Part shown: piece after piece, positions 8,583 to 15,674 of the stretch
Layout of the letters: each line of letters opens with the position of its first letter
Position numbering within the stretch: the stretch's first letter is position 1
NCBI GenBank assembly: GCA_022451045.1
Contig: JAKUOW010000010.1
Location: 1 to 53,035, forward strand
DNA from: Pirellulales bacterium
GTDB lineage: Bacteria > Planctomycetota > Planctomycetia > Pirellulales > Pirellulaceae
Length of the DNA: 53,035 bases
Reading direction: 5' to 3'
Notes under the pieces: generated by a model
What the model saw: only the letters and a program-made list of their open reading frames with translations
Told to the model about the DNA's origin: nothing
The model's database searches: none
Made by a program: the position numbers and the translations under genes

Positions 8583-8783
8583 TTAATTCTCATTTGATTG
8601 GGATTCTTCAACGCTGCTATCATTGCGTTGAATTGCATCAAACACTTCACGGCGATGTACGGGTACTTCTTTTGGGGCTTCTACGCCCAGACGCACTTTA
8701 TCGCCGCGAATATCGACAACGACGATCGTGATATCGTTATTGATTACGATACTTTCGTTTTTCTTTCGCGACAGTACTAACAT
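8583..8783 (-). CDS. csrA: Carbon storage regulator CsrA (second copy)
   Basis: This is a second CsrA-type RNA-binding protein of 66 residues, on the opposite strand to the first copy. It begins MLVLSRKKNESIVI and keeps IRGDKVRLGVEAPKEVPVHRREVF with the conserved arginine. It differs from the first copy in the first loop, which has INNDI where the first copy has IGESI, and in its tail, which is rich in Ser, Asn and Glu. A GAATGAATC stretch and an AAAGGAA ribosome site come before the ATG; AAGGA fits the loose ANGGA pattern for CsrA binding, so self-control is possible but unproven. No fliW is next to this copy. The two copies may have different RNA targets. Confidence 0.94.
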   Translation of the reverse strand: MLVLSRKKNESIVINNDITIVVVDIRGDKVRLGVEAPKEVPVHRREVFDAIQRNDSSVEESQSNEN

Positions 8784-9312
8784 GATTCATTCCTTTGTTG
8801 CCACCCGGTGCCATTACTTGACTTAATTCAGCTTTAAATAGGTGGGTGTCCTTATTCTTAATCTCTTACTATTTAGAGCTACCTCTAAGTAATAAGCGCA
8901 TTAATCTCTCCTTTCACTTTACGACGCACCAAGAGCTAGTCAAGAAAAGTTGTAAAGCTCGCATTAGATTTAGCCACTTTTTAGACCAAACACCCCTCAA
9001 ACCCGTCATTATCCTTAGATCCCACATCAATCATGAACACCCACTTTCTATTTGGCCCTGGGATTTAAGCATTTTGATGATTCTTGTAGAGTGCAGATTA
9101 TGCCTCTCTCGGATTCTAATTGGGTTTGCGGTTATGGATTGATTACAAGTCGTTGGGCTCAGACGAAATCACCGACAGTTTATAGTTGAGCGGCTCAAAA
9201 GTGGGTAAAAACCCCTTGAAAACATGCCTGTCTTAGATTTCCGGTAGATTTCCGCTAGGATCCGGACGGAAACAGGAGAAGTGGGTGTCCATGTTTAGAT
9301 CTTGATTGGATT

Positions 9313-9339
9313 AAAAACCGCCGGTTCTTTCAGGTTTTT
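9313..9339 (+). other. AT-flanked hairpin upstream of nuo
   Basis: AAAAACC (9313-9319) pairs with GGTTTTT (9333-9339) across a 13-base loop. It could act as a weak terminator in either direction or as a leader structure of the nuo transcript. There is no extra T tract beyond the stem. Confidence 0.3.
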
Positions 9340-9367
9340 GAGCAGCTTGGGGGTGTTCTATAAAGGC

Positions 9368-9391
9368 GCAAGGTGATACCTTTGCAGTTTT
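9368..9391 (+). other. Weak hairpin with short T run upstream of nuo
   Basis: GCAAGGT pairs with ACCTTTGC (9368-9385) with a one-base bulge and a three-base loop, and AGTTTT follows. It could be a weak terminator or a leader element 150 bases before nuoI. Confidence 0.25.
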
Positions 9392-9542
9392 AATACACCA
9401 TTGTTTGTCATTCCGAAAAATATGGCATTTTGAGTCATTTGGCCGCTTGAGGCTGGTTTGCAGGTTGCAATTTTTCCTGTCGCCGGTGTCAAATTAGGTG
9501 GGCAATAGACGGCAAGATAAATAGCCACGGTATAAGGGTCTT

Positions 9543-10097
9543 ATGGCTTCGTCAGGAGAAACGACACGGTCGCCACTTCAGGTATGGATTGCCAATGTTG
9601 TGCGAACTGTGAAGACCGTCATTAGCGGGATGTTTGTAACCGGTCGCTATTGGTTGCGGACATATCGTCGCGGGACATTTACTGAGATCTACGAGTATCC
9701 GGAGAAACCAATTCCGGTAGCGTCGCGCTATCGCGGTTTTCATCGGTACGATTTGACGACTTGTATTGCATGTGACCAGTGTGCCAAGGCATGTCCAGTG
9801 GACTGCATTTACATTGGTAAAGAGAAGGTGACCGGTGGTAAAGGTTTCAAGGTAAGCGGATTTACCATCGACTACAGCAAGTGCATGTTTTGTGCATTGT
9901 GTGTGGAGCCATGTCCGGTGGACTGGATTTTTATGGGGGCATCACACGACAATAGTTGCTACAGTCGCTACGGTTGTAAGGTCGACTACTCGCGATTGCC
10001 AGTTTCGGTGGGTTGGGGGCGTTCATCACTGAATCCAACCGCAGTGGCTCAGTCGAAGGTGATTGTGGATCCCGTTCATGGCGGTCCAAATCAGTAA
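9543..10097 (+). CDS. nuoI: NADH-quinone oxidoreductase subunit I
   Basis: NuoI is the two-cluster ferredoxin-like subunit of complex I. It carries clusters N6a and N6b that pass electrons toward NuoB. The 184-residue product has two CxxCxxCxxxCP motifs, [12 protein letters not shown] (Cys74, 77, 80 and 84) and [12 protein letters not shown] (Cys114, 117, 120 and 124). The N-terminal 45 residues, with an amphipathic hydrophobic segment, fit the family. The usual place of nuoI is between nuoH and nuoJ, but here it is first and 83 bases before a DUF2203 gene. It starts at ATG 9543; no strong ribosome site is visible. Confidence 0.94.
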   Translation: MASSGETTRSPLQVWIANVVRTVKTVISGMFVTGRYWLRTYRRGTFTEIYEYPEKPIPVASRYRGFHRYDLTTCIACDQCAKACPVDCIYIGKEKVTGGKGFKVSGFTIDYSKCMFCALCVEPCPVDWIFMGASHDNSCYSRYGCKVDYSRLPVSVGWGRSSLNPTAVAQSKVIVDPVHGGPNQ

Positions 10098-10180
10098 GCA
10101 TTAAATTAAGAGACTACAGGCGGGCTTAACTTGCTTAAAGCAATGCGGTTTGCCAAACAACATAAATTAGGGGGCTGGCA

Positions 10181-10654
10181 GTGACGAATCAGGTAACCAA
10201 GTTGTTCACTATCGAGGAAGCCAATAAAGCTCTTCCGTTAGTGCGCCTGATTACACAAGATCTGGCAGAGCTCTCAGAAGAGGTTTTTCAGCGTCAGCAA
10301 CGTCTGTCACGTCTAGCCAGTGGACGCGAGATTACCGGAGATGACCCATACTCAGAAGAACTCATGCTTGTTCAGGAGCAGCTTGATGTTCAGATGCAGC
10401 GGTTAAATGAGTTGATCGACGAGCTTAGAGAGTTAGGGGCTGAACCGAAAAATGGGCCAGGTGGTCGTATTGATCTGGTTGATTTCCCGTCTGACATGGA
10501 TGGCCGTATGGTTTATTTGTGTTGGCAGCTTGGTGAGGCAAATGTTAGCCACTGGCATGAACTCGACACAGGGTTTGCTGGTCGGCAGGTATTACCGGGA
10601 TATGAAGTGCTTCCAGGATATTCAGATCCGGAAGTGGATGCTTCAATGAATTGA
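10181..10654 (+). CDS. DUF2203 family protein
   Basis: This is a DUF2203-type protein of 157 residues, function unknown. It has the family opening FTIEEANKALPLVRLI (about 9-24). A long helical segment (about 25-95) includes LQVQ-like heptads that could form a coiled coil. The C-terminal part, GRIDLVDFPSDMDGRMVYLCW with VSHWHELDTGFAGR, is the most conserved in the family. It starts at GTG 10181, with GGGG nine bases before it. It lies inside the nuo cluster, 19 bases before nuoA, so it is very likely on the same transcript. Whether it acts in complex I assembly is not known. Confidence 0.85.
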   Translation: MTNQVTKLFTIEEANKALPLVRLITQDLAELSEEVFQRQQRLSRLASGREITGDDPYSEELMLVQEQLDVQMQRLNELIDELRELGAEPKNGPGGRIDLVDFPSDMDGRMVYLCWQLGEANVSHWHELDTGFAGRQVLPGYEVLPGYSDPEVDASMN

Positions 10655-10673
10655 TTGGTAATCGGGTGAGTAA

Positions 10674-11279
10674 ATGTTATTAGCAGAATCAACCGCACTA
10701 GGTAGTTCCATCGGTGCCGTGGCAACGCTTGCGTTGTTTGTCACGATCGGATTGGTCTTTCTGTTTGTCAATCTACTGGTTGGGCGGTTCGTGCGACCTC
10801 ACAATCCTGATGCTCATCCGGAAAAGGGTGATATCTATGAGTGTGGTGAGCCAACGATTGGTTCGAGTTTTGTTCAGTTTGACTTGCGGTTTTACGTTGT
10901 TGCATTGCTGTTCATTATTTTCGATGTAGAAGTTGCTTTCTTTTTCCCCTGGGCGACTGTGTTTGGGAAGAGTGAGCAATTAAGCGAGATGGCACAAGTT
11001 GAACAGGCCGTTAAGGGTAATGAGTTGTCTGCAGACGCCAAGCGACTTTACCGTGAAATGGGAGTGCGAGATACTTCGGTCGGCGCTGTTAGTGATTTGA
11101 CAAATGAAGACGTATACACGAGTTCCAAGATGCTTGCCCGTATCACGTTAATTGACATTGGCGTGTTCTTTGCAGTGCTCATTTTAGGATTTGCATATGT
11201 TTGGAAACGCGGTGACCTTGATTGGGTCAAAGCTGTGACTGAACAGCGGCGGTTGGCAAGGCTGCCTGCTGATGAATGA
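10674..11279 (+). CDS. nuoA: NADH-quinone oxidoreductase subunit A
   Basis: NuoA is a small membrane subunit of complex I near the quinone site. The 201-residue protein has the family marks DIYECGEP (about 53-60), FVQFDLRFYVVALLFIIFD (about 66-84) and VEVAFFFPWA. There are three hydrophobic helices, at about 15-38, 72-95 and 155-176. NuoA is normally about 120-150 residues. The excess is a polar insertion of about 54 residues (99-152) between the second and third helices, with a charged KRLYREMGVRD stretch. GAATC with GGGTGAGTAA precedes the ATG. The gene that follows is nuoC; nuoB, which usually comes between them, is missing. Confidence 0.92.
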   Translation: MLLAESTALGSSIGAVATLALFVTIGLVFLFVNLLVGRFVRPHNPDAHPEKGDIYECGEPTIGSSFVQFDLRFYVVALLFIIFDVEVAFFFPWATVFGKSEQLSEMAQVEQAVKGNELSADAKRLYREMGVRDTSVGAVSDLTNEDVYTSSKMLARITLIDIGVFFAVLILGFAYVWKRGDLDWVKAVTEQRRLARLPADE

Positions 11280-11333
11280 CCTGTTAAGTAGAACACAAGA
11301 ATATTATTTGGGTGACAAAACGAGAGCAACGAA

Positions 11334-11858
11334 ATGAGTGATCTTGTAAGTCAATTGAAAGAGAGATTCGGTGATGGCATCGTTGATGTTAACGCTGAGA
11401 CGATCGACGACTGGATTGAAGTAACGCCAGATGTGTTACTTGATGTTTGCGAGTTTCTCGCGGGAGATTCAGCAATCAAGCTGGACATGCTTAATTGCAT
11501 CACTGCCGTCGATTACCTTCATACTGATCCAAAAAAGGCAGCCAAAGCGGATTTCGACCCGCATATGCAGGTGGTGTATCACCTAAGCAGTATTGAGCAC
11601 AAACACACGCTAGTGCTGAAAGTAAAAGTTGATCGCTGGAAAAATGGTGAAGAAGGATCGCTTCCAGAAGTTCCTTCGGTTGCTGGAATCTGGCGAACAG
11701 CAGATTGGCATGAGCGCGAAGTATACGATTTGTCGGGTGTGTTGTTTACAGGCCATCCGAATATGAAGCGAATCCTTTGTCCGGATGACTGGGTTGGTTA
11801 TCCGCTACGCAAAGATTACGAGATGCCGCTTGAGTATCACGGTATCCGGGGACGCTAG
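11334..11858 (+). CDS. nuoC: NADH-quinone oxidoreductase subunit C
   Basis: NuoC is the 30-kDa-type subunit of the peripheral arm of complex I and sits against NuoD. The 174-residue product has the family middle part, LDMLNCITAVDYLH (about 50-63) and FDPHMQVVYHLSS. It ends with REVYDLSGVLFTGHPNMKRI and the WVGYPLRKDYEMP segment that is the NuoC signature. It lies 22 bases before nuoD, the usual order. The N-terminus (about residues 1-40) is short and acidic. No fusion to NuoD is present, unlike in Escherichia coli. Confidence 0.94.
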   Translation: MSDLVSQLKERFGDGIVDVNAETIDDWIEVTPDVLLDVCEFLAGDSAIKLDMLNCITAVDYLHTDPKKAAKADFDPHMQVVYHLSSIEHKHTLVLKVKVDRWKNGEEGSLPEVPSVAGIWRTADWHEREVYDLSGVLFTGHPNMKRILCPDDWVGYPLRKDYEMPLEYHGIRGR

Positions 11859-11880
11859 GTTTCGTTTTTAGAATCGAGGA

Positions 11881-13125
11881 ATGACAGTAATGTCGACGAA
11901 AGTTGATGATCCGAGAGTAATCGAGTTTGACGTCCGAACGGACGAAATGCTGATCAACATGGGCCCGCAGCATCCGAGCACCCATGGTGTGTTGCGTTTG
12001 ATTCTGCGCACAGATGGCGAAATCGTATCTGAAGTCGAGCCTCATCTGGGTTATCTACATCGATGTGCTGAGAAGATCGGTGAGAATTTAACTCCGCGTC
12101 AGTGGGTTCCATACACCGATCGTATGGACTATCTGGCAGGCATGAATATGAATCTTGGCTGGGCGTTGGTAGTCGAAAAGCTGCTTGAGCATGACTTGCC
12201 CGAAAAGGCACGCCATCTGAGAGTGATCATTAGCGAGATGGGGCGAATCGCCAGTCACTTGGTAGGCATGGGTGCCTATGGATTGGACTTGGGAACTTTT
12301 AGCCCGTTCCTCTATGCATTCCGCGAACGAGAAAAGATTCTCGATTTGTTTGAAAAGGCTTGCGGGGCACGTCTTACCTACAGTTATCTTACCCCGGGTG
12401 GAGCAACAGGTGATTTGCCACCAGGTTGGGTCGACGAATGCCGTGACTTCCTGGCTCAATTCAAGCCATGTATTCCGGAGTTTCATGAATTACTGACAAA
12501 CAACCAGATCTTCATTGGTCGTACTGCTGGTATCGGAGTCATGTCAGCTGCGACGGCGATTAATTACGGCTGTACAGGTCCCGTCTTGCGTGGCAGCGGC
12601 GTGCCGTATGACCTTCGGTTTAATGGTGAAGAGCGCTATACAGAAATGTACGAAGGCTACCAGTTTGACGTGATCGTTCAGGATCCGGAAACTGGTAAAT
12701 ATCCAGACCCACATCTGGAAGAGTTTGGTGATGATCTGGATTACCCGGAAATCCCCAAAGAAGCTATTTTGGGTGACTGCTGGCATCGTTTTTACGTGAG
12801 AATGCTAGAAGTTGTGCAGGCAATTCGCCTCGTCGAGCAAGCGTTGGATAAATACGAATCTGCGAGCGGCGATTGGGGTCAACCCATCAAGCTCACACAG
12901 AAGTTACCAAAAGGTGAAGCTTATCTGGAAACGGAAGCTCCACGAGGTCAGATGGGATTCTATCTGGTTAGTACAGGTGACAGTATTCCATGGCGAGTGC
13001 GTGCACGCAGTAGTTGTTTTTGCAACTTGTCTGTAACCAGTGAATTGTGCCGCGGCACACTTCTGGCAGATGTTCCGGCGATCGTCGGAAGTCTCGATGT
13101 GGTAATGGGCGAGATTGACCGTTAA
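11881..13125 (+). CDS. nuoD: NADH-quinone oxidoreductase subunit D
   Basis: NuoD is the 49-kDa-type subunit that forms the quinone-binding pocket with NuoB. The protein has 414 residues (or 411 from the second ATG at 11890, which suits the GAGGA ribosome site better). It carries the family marks INMGPQHPSTHGVLRL (about 24-39), HRCAEKIGE, YTDRMDYLAGMNMN (about 80-93), SEMGRIASHLVG and the C-terminal GEIDR. The His and Tyr that contact quinone in known structures lie in GPQHPSTHG and in YTDRMDY. The stretch after FYVRMLEVVQAI (300-311) ends with the usual VVMGEIDR. It is 11 bases before nuoH. Confidence 0.95.
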   Translation: MTVMSTKVDDPRVIEFDVRTDEMLINMGPQHPSTHGVLRLILRTDGEIVSEVEPHLGYLHRCAEKIGENLTPRQWVPYTDRMDYLAGMNMNLGWALVVEKLLEHDLPEKARHLRVIISEMGRIASHLVGMGAYGLDLGTFSPFLYAFREREKILDLFEKACGARLTYSYLTPGGATGDLPPGWVDECRDFLAQFKPCIPEFHELLTNNQIFIGRTAGIGVMSAATAINYGCTGPVLRGSGVPYDLRFNGEERYTEMYEGYQFDVIVQDPETGKYPDPHLEEFGDDLDYPEIPKEAILGDCWHRFYVRMLEVVQAIRLVEQALDKYESASGDWGQPIKLTQKLPKGEAYLETEAPRGQMGFYLVSTGDSIPWRVRARSSCFCNLSVTSELCRGTLLADVPAIVGSLDVVMGEIDR

Positions 13126-13136
13126 TTGGACGGAAA

Positions 13137-14510
13137 GTGATAGGGAGCCTGGTTTCGACCGGGGCTTCAACCGTGACTGAATTTATTTCACAAAACATAT
13201 TTGGACTCGATGATCCTAACTGGTTCATGTATCTGCTTTGCGGTGTTATTGCTGCAGTGCTCGTATTACATGTTATTGCAGTTGGTGCTTTGTTCTTTAT
13301 ATGGGCAGAGCGAAAGATTGCTGGTCGCATCCAGGATCGTCTTGGCCCAACGCGAGTCGGCGGCAAATTTGGCTGGCTGCAGACTTTGGCTGATGGTGTA
13401 AAGCTCATAGCGAAAGAAGACTTTATCCCGCGAGACGCCGATGCACCGCTGTTTAAGATCGCACCATATATAGCATTTGCAGCAAGTTTTGCAGCATTTC
13501 TGGCATTGCCTTTTGCCGATGGAGCGGTTGCTCATCATGTGAATACAGCAGTGTTCTTCGTGTTAGCTGTACTGGGGTTAGAAGTATTTGGCGTTATTTT
13601 GGCAGGATATGCGTCAGGGTCAAAATGGTCGTTGTTTGGTGCGATGAGAGAAGCAGCACAGGTAGTTAGCTACGAAGTTCCCCTAGGCATGTGCGTCGTC
13701 ATCCCCGTTTTCGTTGCAGGCACTATGAATTTGACGACTATTGGTGAGATGCAAGCTGGTTGGTTCAACAACTGGCTAGTGTTCCATGATCCATTTACGT
13801 TTATTGCAGCCATTGTTTACTTCACATGTGCAACTGCCAGTGTCAACCGTGCTCCATTCGATCTGGCTGAAGCAGAGAGCGAACTCGTTGCAGGTTTTCA
13901 TACAGAATATTCCGGATTGCGATGGAGTTTCTTCTTCATGGCTGAATACGGATCAATGTTCCTGGTGAGTGCACTGGCATCAATCTTGTTCTTTGGCGGA
14001 TGGCATCCCCCGATTCCAATTGATATTTGGATCTTGGAAGCATTCGCTGATCCAGACTTGGTAGCAGCAGGTCCATTGAAAGATGCGGTACCGAGTTTAG
14101 TTACGTTCCTAGTTATGCTAATTGGGATTGCAACTCTCGTGGCCAAGTCGGTAATCGGCGTTGTTGTCATGATGTGGGTAAGATGGACTTTCCCGAGGTT
14201 AAGAATTGACCAGGTGATGGCAACGTGCCTGAAGTATTGCGTACCAATTGCAGCCGTGTGTTTTGTTGGTTCGATGACCTGGGAAACTTTAGACTTGCCG
14301 TCTATGAACACCATCAACCGATATGAAATTCACGAGGATTGGTCAGAAGATCTTGCTGTCAGCACAGTGGGAGAGGATGGAGTAGATCCTGAGTGGCCGG
14401 AAGACGAAAACGACGACGAATCATCCGAGGTGATGGATGGTGAAGAGGCACCGATCGAAGAAGACAGTGTTGCAGTACAAAATGGGCTGTCGCTTCAGGA
14501 GGGTGAATAA
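13137..14510 (+). CDS. nuoH: NADH-quinone oxidoreductase subunit H
   Basis: NuoH links the peripheral and membrane arms of complex I and forms the entrance to the quinone cavity. The protein has 457 residues from GTG 13137, longer than the typical 320-400. It shows many membrane helices and the family marks AERKIAGRIQDRLGPTRVG (about 59-77), LADGVKLIAKED (about 84-95) and NRAPFDLAEAESELVAG (about 237-253), which carries the conserved acidic residues. The surplus is at the C-terminus: about 60 residues after NTINRYEIHED that are acidic, with runs of Glu and Asp, and not membrane-like. The stop is two bases before nuoJ. Confidence 0.94.
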   Translation: MIGSLVSTGASTVTEFISQNIFGLDDPNWFMYLLCGVIAAVLVLHVIAVGALFFIWAERKIAGRIQDRLGPTRVGGKFGWLQTLADGVKLIAKEDFIPRDADAPLFKIAPYIAFAASFAAFLALPFADGAVAHHVNTAVFFVLAVLGLEVFGVILAGYASGSKWSLFGAMREAAQVVSYEVPLGMCVVIPVFVAGTMNLTTIGEMQAGWFNNWLVFHDPFTFIAAIVYFTCATASVNRAPFDLAEAESELVAGFHTEYSGLRWSFFFMAEYGSMFLVSALASILFFGGWHPPIPIDIWILEAFADPDLVAAGPLKDAVPSLVTFLVMLIGIATLVAKSVIGVVVMMWVRWTFPRLRIDQVMATCLKYCVPIAAVCFVGSMTWETLDLPSMNTINRYEIHEDWSEDLAVSTVGEDGVDPEWPEDENDDESSEVMDGEEAPIEEDSVAVQNGLSLQEGE

Positions 14511-14512
14511 CC

Positions 14513-15283
14513 ATGGGAATCTTGGCAGCAGTGAATAGAGTTTACTGGCATGAGTTTTTCTTCATGCTGTTTGCCGGCATATCGGTCGTATTTGCCGTGT
14601 GTGTATTGCTAACGCAAAACATTGTTCGCATGGCGTTCTACCTCGTACTTTCATTAGGTTCAACGGCCGGACTATTCTTCCTGGCAGGCGCAGAGTTTGT
14701 TGGTGCCATGCAACTGATGATCTACGTTGGCGGTACTTTAGTGCTGTTGATTTTTGGAGTGATGCTCACAGCACAACAGCGATACGTCAAGATGAACACT
14801 CATCCCACCGATTGGGTGCTGGCGACCATCGTTGGTGGTTCCCTGTTGGTATTACTGATCGGTGCAGCTGCAGGTGTTGATTCGTGGAAAGATGCAAGTG
14901 CATCGAAGAAGGCGTTAGCAGAACTTGATGTAGATGATGCCCGTACGGCTACTCCGCTAGGCTTGGCTCTCACCGGTGTTCGAGTCGATAAATTAGATTC
15001 AGATGATCCTGCACTGGCAAATGGTCAGAGTGGTTATTTGCTGCCGTTTATTATTGTCTCCGTACACTTACTGGTCGTTCTTATTGGTGCAGCGTATATG
15101 GCACGAACCAAGCGATCGGCAACCGCACCTGTTGGGCGTGCTGAGCGGGCTCGGCTGAACATTATGCAAATGGAACATGAAACAGATGATGTTGTTTATT
15201 CAGCATCAAAGCAATCGTCTTCGAGCTTGCTTGATTCCGATCAGAGCCAGGCTGAAGAATCCACTGACGAGGCACAAGAATAA
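14513..15283 (+). CDS. nuoJ: NADH-quinone oxidoreductase subunit J
   Basis: NuoJ is a membrane subunit of complex I with a key helix that changes shape during turnover. The 256-residue product has five hydrophobic segments, and LLTQNIVRMAFYLVLSLGS and LMIYVGGTLVLLIFGVML are family features. It is longer than the usual 160-200 residues. One addition is a 60-residue polar loop (about 122-175) before the last helix, containing TATPLGLALTGVRVDKLDSD. The other is a tail of about 40 residues, rich in Ser, Asp, Gln and Glu. The ATG has a good AGGAGGGTGA site, and the nuoH stop is two bases before it. Confidence 0.9.
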   Translation: MGILAAVNRVYWHEFFFMLFAGISVVFAVCVLLTQNIVRMAFYLVLSLGSTAGLFFLAGAEFVGAMQLMIYVGGTLVLLIFGVMLTAQQRYVKMNTHPTDWVLATIVGGSLLVLLIGAAAGVDSWKDASASKKALAELDVDDARTATPLGLALTGVRVDKLDSDDPALANGQSGYLLPFIIVSVHLLVVLIGAAYMARTKRSATAPVGRAERARLNIMQMEHETDDVVYSASKQSSSSLLDSDQSQAEESTDEAQE

Positions 15284-15323
15284 GGTTGGCAGTCCCTTAA
15301 CGGGTATCAGAAGAAGAAACAAA

Positions 15324-15674
15324 ATGTTTGGATTGGAAATCACACCAGTTATCGCGGCGATCACAGTTTCGCACTATCTGATTGTAGGCGCGATCTTATT
15401 TGTGATTGGTGCCGTATGCATGGCGACCAAGCGTAATGCACTTGGCATCCTGATGGGAATTGAATTGGTGCTCAATGGTGCGAATATCAATTTTATTGCA
15501 TTTGGAAGTCCCTATTTGCGAGATGATAACCTTGGTCTGGATGGCCAGTTGATTTCACTTTTTGTAATTGTTTTGGCTGCTGCGGAAGCTGCAGTGGCAT
15601 TAGCGATTGCACTTAACTTTTACAACAACCACAACACAATCGATATTGATCGTGCAGATGAGTTGAAGGGTTAA
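15324..15674 (+). CDS. nuoK: NADH-quinone oxidoreductase subunit K
   Basis: NuoK is a small membrane subunit of complex I with two buried glutamates in the proton path. The ATG at 15324 gives 116 residues with three hydrophobic helices. GILMGIELVLNGANINFIAF (about 49-68) is the family signature and holds the first conserved Glu. LFVIVLAAAEAAVALAIALN (about 82-101) holds the second. The frame is open further upstream to 15177, but those residues overlap nuoJ and do not fit the family. The stop overlaps the nuoL ATG by one base, so the two are probably coupled. Confidence 0.95.
   Translation: MFGLEITPVIAAITVSHYLIVGAILFVIGAVCMATKRNALGILMGIELVLNGANINFIAFGSPYLRDDNLGLDGQLISLFVIVLAAAEAAVALAIALNFYNNHNTIDIDRADELKG

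Larger units (their letters stand above)
8784..9542. other. Long intergenic region before the nuo cluster
   Basis: I find no convincing gene in these 759 bases. An open frame of 98 residues at 8846-9142 has no ribosome site and no recognisable family. The region holds the csrA leader on the minus strand (near 8784-8860) and presumably the nuo promoter. Small repeats are present. TAGATTTCCG occurs twice in tandem (9234-9243 and 9245-9254). GTGGGTGTCC occurs near 8842 and 9282, with its complement near 9037. Two weak hairpins are listed separately. Confidence 0.6.

Noticed and set aside
8784-8830. Sigma-54-like promoter before csrA on the minus strand (TGGCACCGGGTGGC)
   Set aside because: The distance between the GG and GC pairs is one base short of the required spacing.
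8846-9142. Open frame of 98 residues in the gap before nuo
   Set aside because: No ribosome site, no family, and a composition (many Ser, Leu, Ile, Arg without periodicity) that does not look like a protein.
15177-15323. Longer start for nuoK
   Set aside because: The added 49 residues overlap nuoJ and do not match NuoK, which begins at 15324.
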